Positions 1 to 6,788 of a stretch of 9,205 nt of DNA are shown here, one piece after another. The position numbers and the translations under genes were made by a program. The notes beneath the pieces are model-generated. The model had not been told where the DNA came from. It searched no databases and worked only from the letters and a program-made list of their open reading frames with translations. Within the stretch, counting starts at the first letter, position 1. The number at the start of each line of letters is the position of its first letter. The DNA is taken from NCBI GenBank assembly GCA_964580525.1, contig CAZOKN010000055.1:1-9205 (forward strand), in the 5' to 3' direction. The DNA comes from CAZOKN01 sp964580525. Its GTDB lineage: Bacteria > Pseudomonadota > Alphaproteobacteria > Rickettsiales > UBA6187.

Positions 1-702
1 GAAGTTATACAAGGAAATCCAGATTTAAAAAATTCTCTTATAAGAGCATTTGAAGAAGGAAAAAATTTTATAGATGTGAATTTAGAAGAAGGAATTGATG
101 TTGCACCAGAAAAAGAAGGAAGTTACTTTCTTAAAATGGATATACGTCTTCCACTACCAGAATTGAAACCTAATGGTGTTTTTGTAAAGACACTAGAACA
201 TGTTTTGCTAGGATTGTTCAACGAGGCAGAACATAATTTCATGAAGTCTTTTTATCAACAACTTGGCGAGCAGTATGATAAAAAACAGGATAAAAACACT
301 TTTCAGATAGCGGTTAATCTTGAGCAGTTTACAGAAGCGGCGCAGGAAAAGCTCATTGCAAGCATGCAACGTATTATAGAGAAATCCATTTTTTCTGGAA
401 AAGAAGAAGGAAAAGGGAGGGCGAAAGTTTCTATAAAAGAGGTTATAGTACAGCTTAAAGCAGATGATTATGGGCCTACTTTTAAAAAATGTTCTCACAT
501 GGTTTTTGAATTTGAAGGTGTTAAGAAGGATGACATACAGCCTAATGGTTCTATATTTAAATATGGCTATGCACAGGAAAAGTTGCAGGAAAGATTTGAA
601 CAAGACAGGTTGCAAGAGCATCAAAAAGACGAAGTTGTAAGGGGCTTTAGAAGAAGCGGTTCTTTTTCGCAAAGTGTAGATCAGGGAAAATATATTAATT
701 AA
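1..702 (+). CDS. Unrecognised protein, 3' part only (5' end outside window)
   Basis: The frame is open from the first base of the window to the TAA at 700-702, giving 233 visible residues, so the true start is probably to the left. The GTG at 76 is the first start-like codon inside the window, but sequence upstream of it reads as ordinary protein in the same frame. I do not recognise the family. The visible part is soluble-looking, rich in Lys, Glu and Gln, with no membrane segment. A repeated beta/alpha feel in the middle is followed by a charged, probably helical or coiled-coil stretch near the C-terminus (around YAQEKLQERFEQDRLQEHQ), then a Ser/Arg-rich tail ending in GKYIN. It converges on xerC, and the two stop codons overlap in the four bases TTAA (699-702). 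Function is unknown. That it is a real gene is supported by the long open frame, plausible composition and tight packing against xerC. Confidence 0.7.
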   Translation, partial: EVIQGNPDLKNSLIRAFEEGKNFIDVNLEEGIDVAPEKEGSYFLKMDIRLPLPELKPNGVFVKTLEHVLLGLFNEAEHNFMKSFYQQLGEQYDKKQDKNTFQIAVNLEQFTEAAQEKLIASMQRIIEKSIFSGKEEGKGRAKVSIKEVIVQLKADDYGPTFKKCSHMVFEFEGVKKDDIQPNGSIFKYGYAQEKLQERFEQDRLQEHQKDEVVRGFRRSGSFSQSVDQGKYIN

Positions 703-1646
703 GCCTTAGGATGCGTTTTCTTATAAACATCGAGCAGGCGGGTGCTGTCGACTTTGGTATAGATTTGTGTTGTTGAAAGGCTTGCGTGGCCAAGCAGCTC
801 CTGGATGGTACGTAAGTCGCCACCTCCGCCTAAAAGATGGGTGGCAAAGCTGTGGCGAAAGGCGTGTGGAGTTGCGCTATCGGGAAGACCAAGCATGCCG
901 CGCAAAGTTGTTAAATGACGACGAAAAACTTCTGGTCGTAAAGGTTTGCCGGAAGATCCTATAAAAAGGAACCCATCAGAAGCAATTGTGTAAGGGCAGT
1001 TTTTTAAATAACTATCTATTGCTTCGGGAATTATTTTCAGCAATGGAACTTGCCTTTGTTTATTGCCTTTACCAGTTATGTTTAGATATTCTTGCCCGTT
1101 TTTAATATCTTTCTTGCGTAAAGATAAAGCCTCGCCGATACGTAAGCCGCATCCATATATCAATATCAAAAGTGCGGCATCGCGCTTGCCGACCCAGCCT
1201 TTTAAAGCCACTGCTTCTATGGTTTTGGTTGCTTCCATTGCTTGTTCGGTAGATAAGGCCTTTGGAACGGATTTGCCGATTTTTGGCATGCTGATATTAA
1301 AAATAGCCTGATTATCAAGTCTTTTGCTTTTAGAAAAAAAACTATAAAAATTTCTGACAACAGATAAAGCGCGGGCAGTTGATTTAAAAGAAAGACCAGC
1401 ATTATTGCGAAATGCTAACCAGGCACGAAAATCTTGAATCTTTAGGTCATCGAGAATTTTCCACTCAATGCCTTGCCCTGTGTGATTATTTATGAACGTA
1501 AAAAACGATTCGATGTCTACAGTATAGGCTCGAAGCGTGTGGGCGGAATAGCGTTTCTNNNNNNNNNNAGTTAGCCAGATAAGCCATTCTTTCAGGTTGT
1601 TTTGGGTTTCGCTTGTTGTGAAGGTTTGCGTCACCCAAAAACTCAC
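699..1646 (-). CDS. xerC: Site-specific tyrosine recombinase XerC
   Basis: XerC with XerD resolves chromosome dimers at dif during cell division. The 315-residue length is normal for the family. The N-terminal SAM-like core-binding domain spans roughly residues 15-105 (KRYSAHTLRAYTVDI, then ALSVVRNFYSFF). The catalytic domain has the full set of active residues: Arg169 in YGCGLRIGEAL, Lys193 in TGKGNK, His261 and Arg264 in PHAFRHSFATHL, His287 in LLGHASLSTT, and the nucleophile Tyr296 in TQIYT. The C-terminal motifs LGLPDSATPHAFRHS and RLLDVYKKTHPKA are typical of alphaproteobacterial XerC, which makes a phage or element integrase unlikely. The start is GTG at 1646, overlapping the TAG of tal by one base, so translation is probably coupled. 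No clear Shine-Dalgarno precedes it. Ten Ns (1559-1568) interrupt codons 27-30, just before KRYS; the frame agrees on both sides, but the true gap length is not shown. Confidence 0.93.
   Translation of the reverse strand: MSFWVTQTFTTSETQNNLKEWLIWLTXXXXKRYSAHTLRAYTVDIESFFTFINNHTGQGIEWKILDDLKIQDFRAWLAFRNNAGLSFKSTARALSVVRNFYSFFSKSKRLDNQAIFNISMPKIGKSVPKALSTEQAMEATKTIEAVALKGWVGKRDAALLILIYGCGLRIGEALSLRKKDIKNGQEYLNITGKGNKQRQVPLLKIIPEAIDSYLKNCPYTIASDGFLFIGSSGKPLRPEVFRRHLTTLRGMLGLPDSATPHAFRHSFATHLLGGGGDLRTIQELLGHASLSTTQIYTKVDSTRLLDVYKKTHPKA
1559..1568. other. Assembly gap of 10 Ns inside xerC
   Basis: Ten consecutive undetermined bases lie in the N-terminal region of xerC. With the two flanking bases they fill exactly four codons, and both flanks read as XerC in the same frame. 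The placeholder is therefore compatible with a frame-preserving gap. A fixed-size N run is often arbitrary, so the real number of bases may differ. Confidence 0.97.
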
Positions 1647-2305
1647 TATAAAATGGTTTGCTTAGTTTTGCTCCAGTCAGAAAGGAATCCTTCAATTCCT
1701 TTATCAGTGAGCGGATGTTTGAAAAGTTGCTTTATTACACTGGCAGGTAATGTTGCAACATGTGCGCCAATTTGCGCGCTTTGCAAAAGGTGTAAAGGAT
1801 GTCTGATAGATGCAACTAGAACTTCAGTTTTAAAAGCAGGATACTGAGAATAAACAGTGCAGATTTCTTCAATTAATCCCATACCATCATGGCCTATATC
1901 ATCAAGTCTGCCGACAAAAGGAGATATATAAGTTGCTCCTGCTTTCGCTGCTAGAATGGCTTGATTTGCAGAAAAGCAAAGAGTTACGTTAGTTTTTGTG
2001 CCTTCGTCAGAAAGTGATTTACAAGCCTTAAGACCATCCCAAGTTAGGGGAAGTTTTATAACGACGTTCTTAGCAATCTTGCGAAGTTTTTTAGCTTCCT
2101 GCATCATGCCTTCATAGTCAAGAGCTACAACTTCAGCACTGATATCGCCTTTTGGTAAAACATCACAAATTTCTTTGATAACTTCTAGGAAGTTGCGGCC
2201 TGATTTCATAATCAACGAAGGATTTGTTGTCACCCCATCGATTAAACCAGTTGACGCCAGCTCTTTAATTTCGTTTATATCAGCAGTATCTACAAAAAAT
2301 TTCAT
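1646..2305 (-). CDS. tal: Small transaldolase (TalC/FSA family)
   Basis: This is a 219-residue class I aldolase of the short transaldolase/fructose-6-phosphate aldolase family (usual length about 215-220). It would move a dihydroxyacetone unit between sugar phosphates in the cytoplasmic non-oxidative pentose phosphate pathway. Family motifs are FVDTADINEIKE at the N-terminus, GVTTNPSL at 24-31, the Schiff-base Lys84 in VVIKLPLTWDGLKA, CFSANQA at 110-116, SPFVGRLDD at 128-136 and ASIRHP. Two positions separate the activities. Glu58 (AEVVA) stands where E. coli FsaA has Gln59, and Phe130 stands where FsaA has Tyr131, so transaldolase rather than F6P aldolase activity is inferred. The ATG at 2305 is chosen because the protein then begins MKFFVDTAD like its relatives and has a strong purine-rich RBS. 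A longer reading from 2443 would overlap priA and add unrelated residues. It is followed directly by xerC in a TAGTG overlap. Confidence 0.92.
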   Translation of the reverse strand: MKFFVDTADINEIKELASTGLIDGVTTNPSLIMKSGRNFLEVIKEICDVLPKGDISAEVVALDYEGMMQEAKKLRKIAKNVVIKLPLTWDGLKACKSLSDEGTKTNVTLCFSANQAILAAKAGATYISPFVGRLDDIGHDGMGLIEEICTVYSQYPAFKTEVLVASIRHPLHLLQSAQIGAHVATLPASVIKQLFKHPLTDKGIEGFLSDWSKTKQTIL

Positions 2306-2307
2306 CG

Positions 2308-2317
2308 CTCTTCTTCC
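2308..2317 (-). promoter_or_regulatory. Shine-Dalgarno of tal
   Basis: On the minus strand the bases GGAAGAAGAG end two bases before the ATG at 2305. The AGGA-like GGAAG core is about seven bases from the start. This decides the MKFF start over the longer in-frame ATG at 2443. Confidence 0.6.
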
Positions 2318-2320
2318 ACT

Positions 2321-2350
2321 TTTATACTTAATATGAGAATATACAGGCAA
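2321..2350 (-). promoter_or_regulatory. Candidate promoter for tal-xerC
   Basis: Read on the minus strand, TTGCCT (2350-2345) and TATAAA (2326-2321) are separated by 18 bases and lie just upstream of the tal RBS. This resembles a sigma-70 type -35/-10 pair. In such AT-rich DNA similar matches arise easily by chance, and the distance to the RBS is short, so this is a weak call. Confidence 0.3.
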
Positions 2351-2357
2351 ATTTCTA

Positions 2358-2363
2358 TATAAT
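2358..2363 (+). promoter_or_regulatory. Candidate -10 element for priA
   Basis: A perfect TATAAT lies 27 bases upstream of the priA ATG in the divergent tal/priA gap. I do not find a good -35 at 16-18 bases upstream, so the support is the -10 hexamer and its position alone. Confidence 0.3.
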
Positions 2364-2390
2364 AACCAAATTTTTGCAAGCATTAACTTT

Positions 2391-4574
2391 ATGTCATACC
2401 AAAACAAGCAAGTGAAAATATTGCTGCCGTTAGCGCTTCCCAAGGTGTTGGCTTATGCTGTGCCATATGATATCGAAATAGAGATTGGTGATTTTGTTGA
2501 GGTACCTTTAGGGAGTAAAAAATGCAAAGGTGTTGTTTGGCAGGATATTTCTGATGCCGAAAAGATCCCAGAAGGAAAAATCAAAACAATCATCAGAAAA
2601 ATAAATATTCCACCCTTAAAAAAAGAACTTATAAAATTTGTTGATTGGGTTGCAAGCTACACATTATCACAGGTGGGTAACGTTCTAAAAATGGTGATAA
2701 GTGGCGCAGGAGAAATAGAGGAACGTGACTTAAGAATAAAAGCTTTTCAGATAAATAAGGAAAAATTGCAATATGCAAAACTTACTGTAAGTCGCAAAAG
2801 AATTATAGATGTTTTAAATCAGAAATCACCCCTAACAAAAAAGGAAATCTTAGAAGCTTCGCAGACTGGAAATTCAGTTTTTGATGGTCTTCTGGAATCT
2901 GGTCTTCTTGAAGAAATTTTTTTAAATCCACAGCCTGTAAAAATATCAGCCCCGAAATTAGATGTTGAATTTTCACCTGAGCAAGTAGAAGCCGTTAAAA
3001 CTCTGCAGCAATCTGCGAGGAATAATTGTTATAGTGTTAATGTTTTGGACGGTGTTACTGGTTCGGGAAAAACGGAAGTATATTTTTCTGCTATAGAAGA
3101 AATTTTAAAACAAGATGGCACTCAAGTTCTTATAATGTTGCCGGAAATAGCACTCACTACACAAATAACTTCGCGTTTTAAAAAACGTTTTGGTTTTAAC
3201 CCTGTCGAATGGCACTCTGGAATGTCGCCAAAGCAAAAGGAAAAAAGTTGGAGCGATCTAGCCATTGGTAATGCCAGATTGGTTATTGGAGCCAGGTCTG
3301 CATTATTTTTACCTTATAATAATTTGAAATTAATAGTGGTTGATGAAGAGCATGACCAATCATATAAGCAGGAGGAGGGGGTTATATATCAGGCGCGCGA
3401 TATGGCTGTGGTGCGAGCGAAAATTGAAAATATTCCTATAATTCTTGCCTCAGCAACACCTTCTATTGAGACTATAGAAAATGTGCGGTCTGGTAAATAT
3501 TCGCATTTGGCCATACCTTCAAGATATGCAGGAGCACAGATGCCGCATAGCGAAGTGGTGGATATGCGTCAGCAAAAACTTTTGCGAGGGGAGTGGATTT
3601 CGTTGCCTTTATGTAAGGCGATTCAAGAAAATATAGAAAGAGGAAAGCAGTCTTTATTATTTTTAAATAGGCGGGGATACGCGCCGCTAACTCTGTGTGG
3701 TAATTGTGGCTATCGTTTTCAATGCCCGAGCTGTACAAGCTGGCTTGTTGAACATAAAAGCTCTGGCAATTTACTCTGCCATCATTGCGGTCATAGCCAA
3801 AAATTATCTAAGCAATGTCCTGAGTGCGATAAAGAAGATAGCCTTGTTGCATGTGGTCCTGGTGTCGAGAGAATTGCAGAAGAGGTGGGTAAGAAATTTC
3901 CGACTGCGCGTATTGGTGTGATGACCAGCGATAGTACGACAAGTCTTGGGACGGTAAAAGACCTGGTGGAAAAAATTGAGAATAACGAAATAGACATTAT
4001 TGTTGGCACCCAGATGATAGCTAAGGGATATCACTTTCCCAACCTTACACTGGTTGGAATTATTGATGCGGATATTGGTCTTGCAGGCGGTGATTTGAGG
4101 GCTTCGGAAAGGACTTATCAATTGTTGCACCAGGTTTCGGGCAGGGCGGGGCGAGAAAAAGATAAAGGCAAAGTTATCGTGCAAAGCTATATACCTGACA
4201 ATATGGTTATAAAAGCGATACTTTCTGGCCAAAGAAAAAATTTTCTGGAATTTGAAGCGCAGAGTCGCAGTAATTCTTTGATGCCACCATATTCGCGATT
4301 TGCAGGCATAATTATTTCTGGGCGTGACGAACAGCAGACGTCTATGGTGGCAAGAGATATTGTCAAGAGTGCGCCGACTAATGATAACATCAGGATTTTA
4401 GGTCCGGTTCCGGCGCCTATGTATTTGCTAAGAGGCAGATATAGACAAAGGATTCTGATCAAAGCGCCACTCAATATTAATATACAGAGTTTTTTGAGAA
4501 AAATTATCTCAATACAAAAACCCTATAGTGATATAAAAATAAAGGTGGATGTTGATCCTTATAGTTTTGTATGA
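2391..4574 (+). CDS. priA: Primosomal protein N' (PriA helicase)
   Basis: PriA is a 3'-to-5' superfamily 2 helicase that recognises stalled forks and reloads the replisome. At 727 residues it matches the family length (E. coli about 732). Domains in order: N-terminal 3'-end/fork DNA-binding domain (about 1-105, starting KILLPLALPKVLAYAVP); winged-helix-like region (about 115-185); helicase lobe 1 with Walker A GVTGSGKTE (221-229, Lys227), motif Ia LPEIALTTQ and DEEH box (318-321); a zinc-binding insert; and lobe 2 with GTQMIAKGYHFP (539-550) and QVSGRAGR (581-588). The insert has all eight expected cysteines: 436, 439, 445, 448, 463, 466, 476 and 479. The C-terminal domain follows. The ATG at 2391 gives the normal N-terminus, but no good Shine-Dalgarno is visible before it. 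It is divergent from tal with an 85-bp gap and lies 100 bp upstream of atpH. No residue loss or frameshift is seen. Confidence 0.97.
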   Translation: MSYQNKQVKILLPLALPKVLAYAVPYDIEIEIGDFVEVPLGSKKCKGVVWQDISDAEKIPEGKIKTIIRKINIPPLKKELIKFVDWVASYTLSQVGNVLKMVISGAGEIEERDLRIKAFQINKEKLQYAKLTVSRKRIIDVLNQKSPLTKKEILEASQTGNSVFDGLLESGLLEEIFLNPQPVKISAPKLDVEFSPEQVEAVKTLQQSARNNCYSVNVLDGVTGSGKTEVYFSAIEEILKQDGTQVLIMLPEIALTTQITSRFKKRFGFNPVEWHSGMSPKQKEKSWSDLAIGNARLVIGARSALFLPYNNLKLIVVDEEHDQSYKQEEGVIYQARDMAVVRAKIENIPIILASATPSIETIENVRSGKYSHLAIPSRYAGAQMPHSEVVDMRQQKLLRGEWISLPLCKAIQENIERGKQSLLFLNRRGYAPLTLCGNCGYRFQCPSCTSWLVEHKSSGNLLCHHCGHSQKLSKQCPECDKEDSLVACGPGVERIAEEVGKKFPTARIGVMTSDSTTSLGTVKDLVEKIENNEIDIIVGTQMIAKGYHFPNLTLVGIIDADIGLAGGDLRASERTYQLLHQVSGRAGREKDKGKVIVQSYIPDNMVIKAILSGQRKNFLEFEAQSRSNSLMPPYSRFAGIIISGRDEQQTSMVARDIVKSAPTNDNIRILGPVPAPMYLLRGRYRQRILIKAPLNINIQSFLRKIISIQKPYSDIKIKVDVDPYSFV

Positions 4575-4603
4575 AAAAATAGATACAAAAATTTTACCTT
4601 AGG

Positions 4604-4619
4604 GCTTGCAAGCTTCGAA
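4604..4619. repeat. Chain of overlapping palindromes upstream of atpH
   Basis: GCTTGCAAGC (4604-4613) is a perfect 10-bp palindrome. It overlaps AAGCTT (4610-4615), which overlaps TTCGAA (4614-4619). They sit in the priA-atpH gap and cover the candidate -35. They could be a protein-binding site or simply chance in short intergenic DNA. There is no following T-run, so they do not form a terminator. Confidence 0.4.
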
Positions 4620-4634
4620 TTGCTGTGCTAAGTA
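4606..4634 (+). promoter_or_regulatory. Candidate promoter of the F1 ATP synthase operon
   Basis: TTGCAA (4606-4611) is followed after 17 bases by TAAGTA (4629-4634), which is preceded by TGC as in an extended -10. The spacing is ideal and the -35 is fair, but the -10 is poor. It lies 40 bp upstream of the atpH ATG in the only sizeable gap before the operon. No hairpin-plus-T-run terminator is visible after priA, so read-through from priA is also possible. Confidence 0.3.
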
Positions 4635-4674
4635 TGCGCCCAAAACTAGCGTTATGGGAGAGACTTAACCAGTT

Positions 4675-5232
4675 ATGTCTAATAATACAGCTCTGGCAGG
4701 AAGATACGCAAAAGCAGCATTTGAGCTTGCGGTAGAAAAGAAATCGATTGATAAGGTCGAGAAGGATTTTCTTGGTTTGCAAGAAGTTCTTTCTGCGTCT
4801 AAAGATTTTGTCAATGCAATAAACAATCCTGTAATATCCAGAAAAGATCAGGTTTCATTAATTAAAGAAGTTTTGAAAGGTTTGCAGGCTGATAGTCTCA
4901 CTGTTAATTCTCTTTCTGTGTTGGCAGATAATGGTAGAATCAAGTTTTTGTCGGAAGTTATAAAAGAATATTTTTCTTTGGTGCGTGAACATAGAGGTGA
5001 AGTTGTTGCTCAAGTTGTTTCGGCGTTCACATTAAGCAGCAAGAGCGTTGCAGAAGTTGAAAAAGCACTTAGCACTTCCTTAGGTAAAAAAGTTATTCTT
5101 GAATGCGAAGTTAAGCCGGAAATTCTGGGCGGTGTGATTATTACGATGGGTTCAAAAATGTTGGACTCTTCTGTTTCTGCCGGGTTGGATAAATTAAAAA
5201 TTTTAAGCAAAGAAGCAATGGTAAGTTGTTAG
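4675..5232 (+). CDS. atpH: ATP synthase F1 subunit delta (OSCP-like)
   Basis: Delta forms the top of the peripheral stalk and links the alpha3beta3 head to the F0 b subunits at the inner face of the cytoplasmic membrane. The 185-residue length fits alphaproteobacterial delta. The N-terminal helical domain (about 1-110) begins with the typical AGRYAKAAFELAVE and contains NPVISRKDQ. The C-terminal region contains the conserved ECEVKPEILGGVIITMGSKMLDSSV (broken here only by normal substitutions), matching the usual GG-hydrophobic-G-S-hydrophobic-DSS signature. The ATG at 4675 is chosen by alignment with the family start. The nearest purine-rich site, GGGAG at 4656-4660, is rather far at 14 bases, and an ATG at 4654 runs into a stop after four codons. 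As first gene of the cluster it fits the alphaproteobacterial F1 operon, which is separate from F0. Its TAG stop is shared with the Shine-Dalgarno of atpA. Confidence 0.95.
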   Translation: MSNNTALAGRYAKAAFELAVEKKSIDKVEKDFLGLQEVLSASKDFVNAINNPVISRKDQVSLIKEVLKGLQADSLTVNSLSVLADNGRIKFLSEVIKEYFSLVREHRGEVVAQVVSAFTLSSKSVAEVEKALSTSLGKKVILECEVKPEILGGVIITMGSKMLDSSVSAGLDKLKILSKEAMVSC

Positions 5233-5235
5233 GAG
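5231..5235 (+). promoter_or_regulatory. Shine-Dalgarno of atpA overlapping the atpH stop
   Basis: AGGAG begins inside the TAG stop of atpH and lies seven bases before the atpA ATG at 5243. The overlap suggests that atpH and atpA translation are coupled. Confidence 0.65.
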
Positions 5236-5242
5236 TTAGGTT

Positions 5243-6781
5243 ATGTCTGAGAAGGTTCGTGTAGCGGAAGTTTCCGATATTTTGAAAAAGCAAATCGCCA
5301 ATTTTAATGGTGAGCCGGAGCTAAAGGAAGTTGGTCAGGTTGTTACTGTGAAGGACGGTATCGCCGTTGTTTATGGTCTTGATCAGGTTCAGGCCGGAGA
5401 GATGGTGGAGTTTGAAGGTGGCCTTCGTGGTATGGCTCTTAACCTTGAAACAGATAATGTTGGTATCGTAATTTTTGGTAGCGATACGGGCGTTGTAGAA
5501 GGCTCTACAGTTAAACGTACGCGCAAAATCGTTGAAATTGGTGTTGGTAAAGAATTGCTTGGCCGTGTTATTGATGGTCTTGGCAATCCTATCGATGGTA
5601 AAGGTCCATTGAAAACAAAAGAAACAAGACGTGTTGAAACAAAAGCTCCTGGTATTATTTCTCGTAAGTCGGTTCATGAGCCTGTGCAAACTGGTATTAA
5701 GGCAATTGATGCTTTGATTCCAATTGGACGTGGTCAGCGTGAGTTGATTATCGGCGACCGTCAAACTGGTAAAACAGCTGTTGCGATTGATACTATAATT
5801 AACCAAAAGCCTATAAATAAAGGTAATGATGAAAGCAAAAAGCTTTATTGTATCTATGTTTGTATCGGTCAGAAGCGTTCTACCGTTGCAAAAGTTGTTA
5901 AAAAATTAGAGGAAACAGGCGCTCTTGAGTATACAATCGTTGTTGCGGCGACTGCTTCTGATCCTGCGCCATTGCAATATCTTGCGCCATATGTTGGTTG
6001 CACGATGGGCGAATATTTCCGTGATAATGGTATGCATGCGCTTATAACTTATGATGACTTGTCTAAGCACGCTGTGGCTTATCGTCAGATGTCATTGTTG
6101 CTTCGTCGTCCACCTGGACGTGAAGCTTATCCTGGAGACGTGTTCTATCTACACTCTAGGCTTTTGGAGCGTGCTGCAAAAATGTCTGATGAAGCTGGTG
6201 CTGGTTCTTTAACAGCTCTACCTATCATCGAAACGCAGGCTGGTGACGTTTCTGCTTATATTCCAACTAACGTGATTTCGATCACAGATGGTCAGATATT
6301 CCTTGAAACAGAATTGTTCTATAAGGGTGTGCGTCCGGCAGTTAACGTTGGTTTGTCAGTATCGCGTGTGGGATCTGCAGCGCAAATTAAAGCAATGAAA
6401 CAAGTTTCTGGTTCAATTAAACTTGAACTTGCTCAGTTCCGTGAAATGGAGGCATTTGCTCAGTTTGGTTCGGATCTTGATGCTGCTACACAAAAACTTC
6501 TTGGCCGTGGCGCCAGGTTGACTGAATTATTGAAGCAGAATCAATATTCTCCTTTGGTAGTTGAAGAGCAGGTTGTTGTTATATATGCAGGTGTTAAAGG
6601 TTATCTGGATGAGATTCCTGCTAATCAGGTTGTTAAATTTGAACAAGGTTTGCTTGGTAAAATCAAGTCTTCTCACAAAGAAATTCTTGATTCTGTTCGT
6701 AATGAGCAGAAATTGTCAGAGGACACAGAAGGCAAGTTGAAAAAAGTTCTGGAAAGTTTTGTTAAGACTTTTGTAGCATAG
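5243..6781 (+). CDS. atpA: ATP synthase F1 subunit alpha
   Basis: Alpha forms the non-catalytic nucleotide sites of the alpha3beta3 head. The 512 residues match the family. The N-terminal beta-barrel domain (about 25-95) contains VKDGIAVVYGL. The nucleotide domain has Walker A GDRQTGKT (171-178, Lys177), GQKRSTVAK (209-217), the YDDLSKHAVAYRQMSLLLRR stretch (270-289) and PGREAYPGDVFYLHSRLLER. The arginine finger reaching into the catalytic site is Arg375 in LSVSRVGSAAQ. The C-terminal helical domain follows from about 385. All expected key residues are present. Codon choice is biased to CGT and GGT, unlike the AGA-rich accessory genes nearby, as expected for a highly expressed gene. It starts 10 bases after atpH and ends 7 bases before atpG, so it is clearly part of the same transcript. 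Confidence 0.98.
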   Translation: MSEKVRVAEVSDILKKQIANFNGEPELKEVGQVVTVKDGIAVVYGLDQVQAGEMVEFEGGLRGMALNLETDNVGIVIFGSDTGVVEGSTVKRTRKIVEIGVGKELLGRVIDGLGNPIDGKGPLKTKETRRVETKAPGIISRKSVHEPVQTGIKAIDALIPIGRGQRELIIGDRQTGKTAVAIDTIINQKPINKGNDESKKLYCIYVCIGQKRSTVAKVVKKLEETGALEYTIVVAATASDPAPLQYLAPYVGCTMGEYFRDNGMHALITYDDLSKHAVAYRQMSLLLRRPPGREAYPGDVFYLHSRLLERAAKMSDEAGAGSLTALPIIETQAGDVSAYIPTNVISITDGQIFLETELFYKGVRPAVNVGLSVSRVGSAAQIKAMKQVSGSIKLELAQFREMEAFAQFGSDLDAATQKLLGRGARLTELLKQNQYSPLVVEEQVVVIYAGVKGYLDEIPANQVVKFEQGLLGKIKSSHKEILDSVRNEQKLSEDTEGKLKKVLESFVKTFVA

Positions 6782-6788
6782 AGGCAAG

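Noticed and set aside
208..672. Minus-strand reading frame of 154 codons
   Set aside because: It lies antisense within the left-edge gene. Its Phe/Leu/Ile-rich, low-complexity composition is what results from reading the opposite strand of an AT-rich gene.
76..702. Complete gene starting at the GTG at 76
   Set aside because: The same frame is open to base 1 and reads as normal protein before 76, and no convincing Shine-Dalgarno precedes the GTG. It is better treated as a gene cut by the window edge.
699..1646. Phage or genomic-island integrase
   Set aside because: The C-terminal motifs and gene context match housekeeping alphaproteobacterial XerC. No attachment-site repeats, tRNA or other mobile genes are visible.
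1602..1847. Plus-strand reading frame, Cys-rich, across the xerC/tal junction
   Set aside because: It is fully antisense to the two genes, has no RBS, and its composition is explained by the opposite strand of tal.
2306..2443. N-terminal extension of the transaldolase by 46 residues
   Set aside because: It would overlap the start of priA, adds residues unlike the family, and the internal ATG at 2305 has a strong RBS and the canonical MKFFVDTAD start.
4575..4674. Rho-independent terminator after priA
   Set aside because: The palindromes present are short, and no T-run follows a stable GC-rich stem on either strand.
5321..5806. Minus-strand reading frame of 161 codons inside atpA
   Set aside because: It is antisense to a strongly conserved gene, is dominated by Asn and Thr from complementing GTT-rich codons, and has no RBS or recognisable motif.
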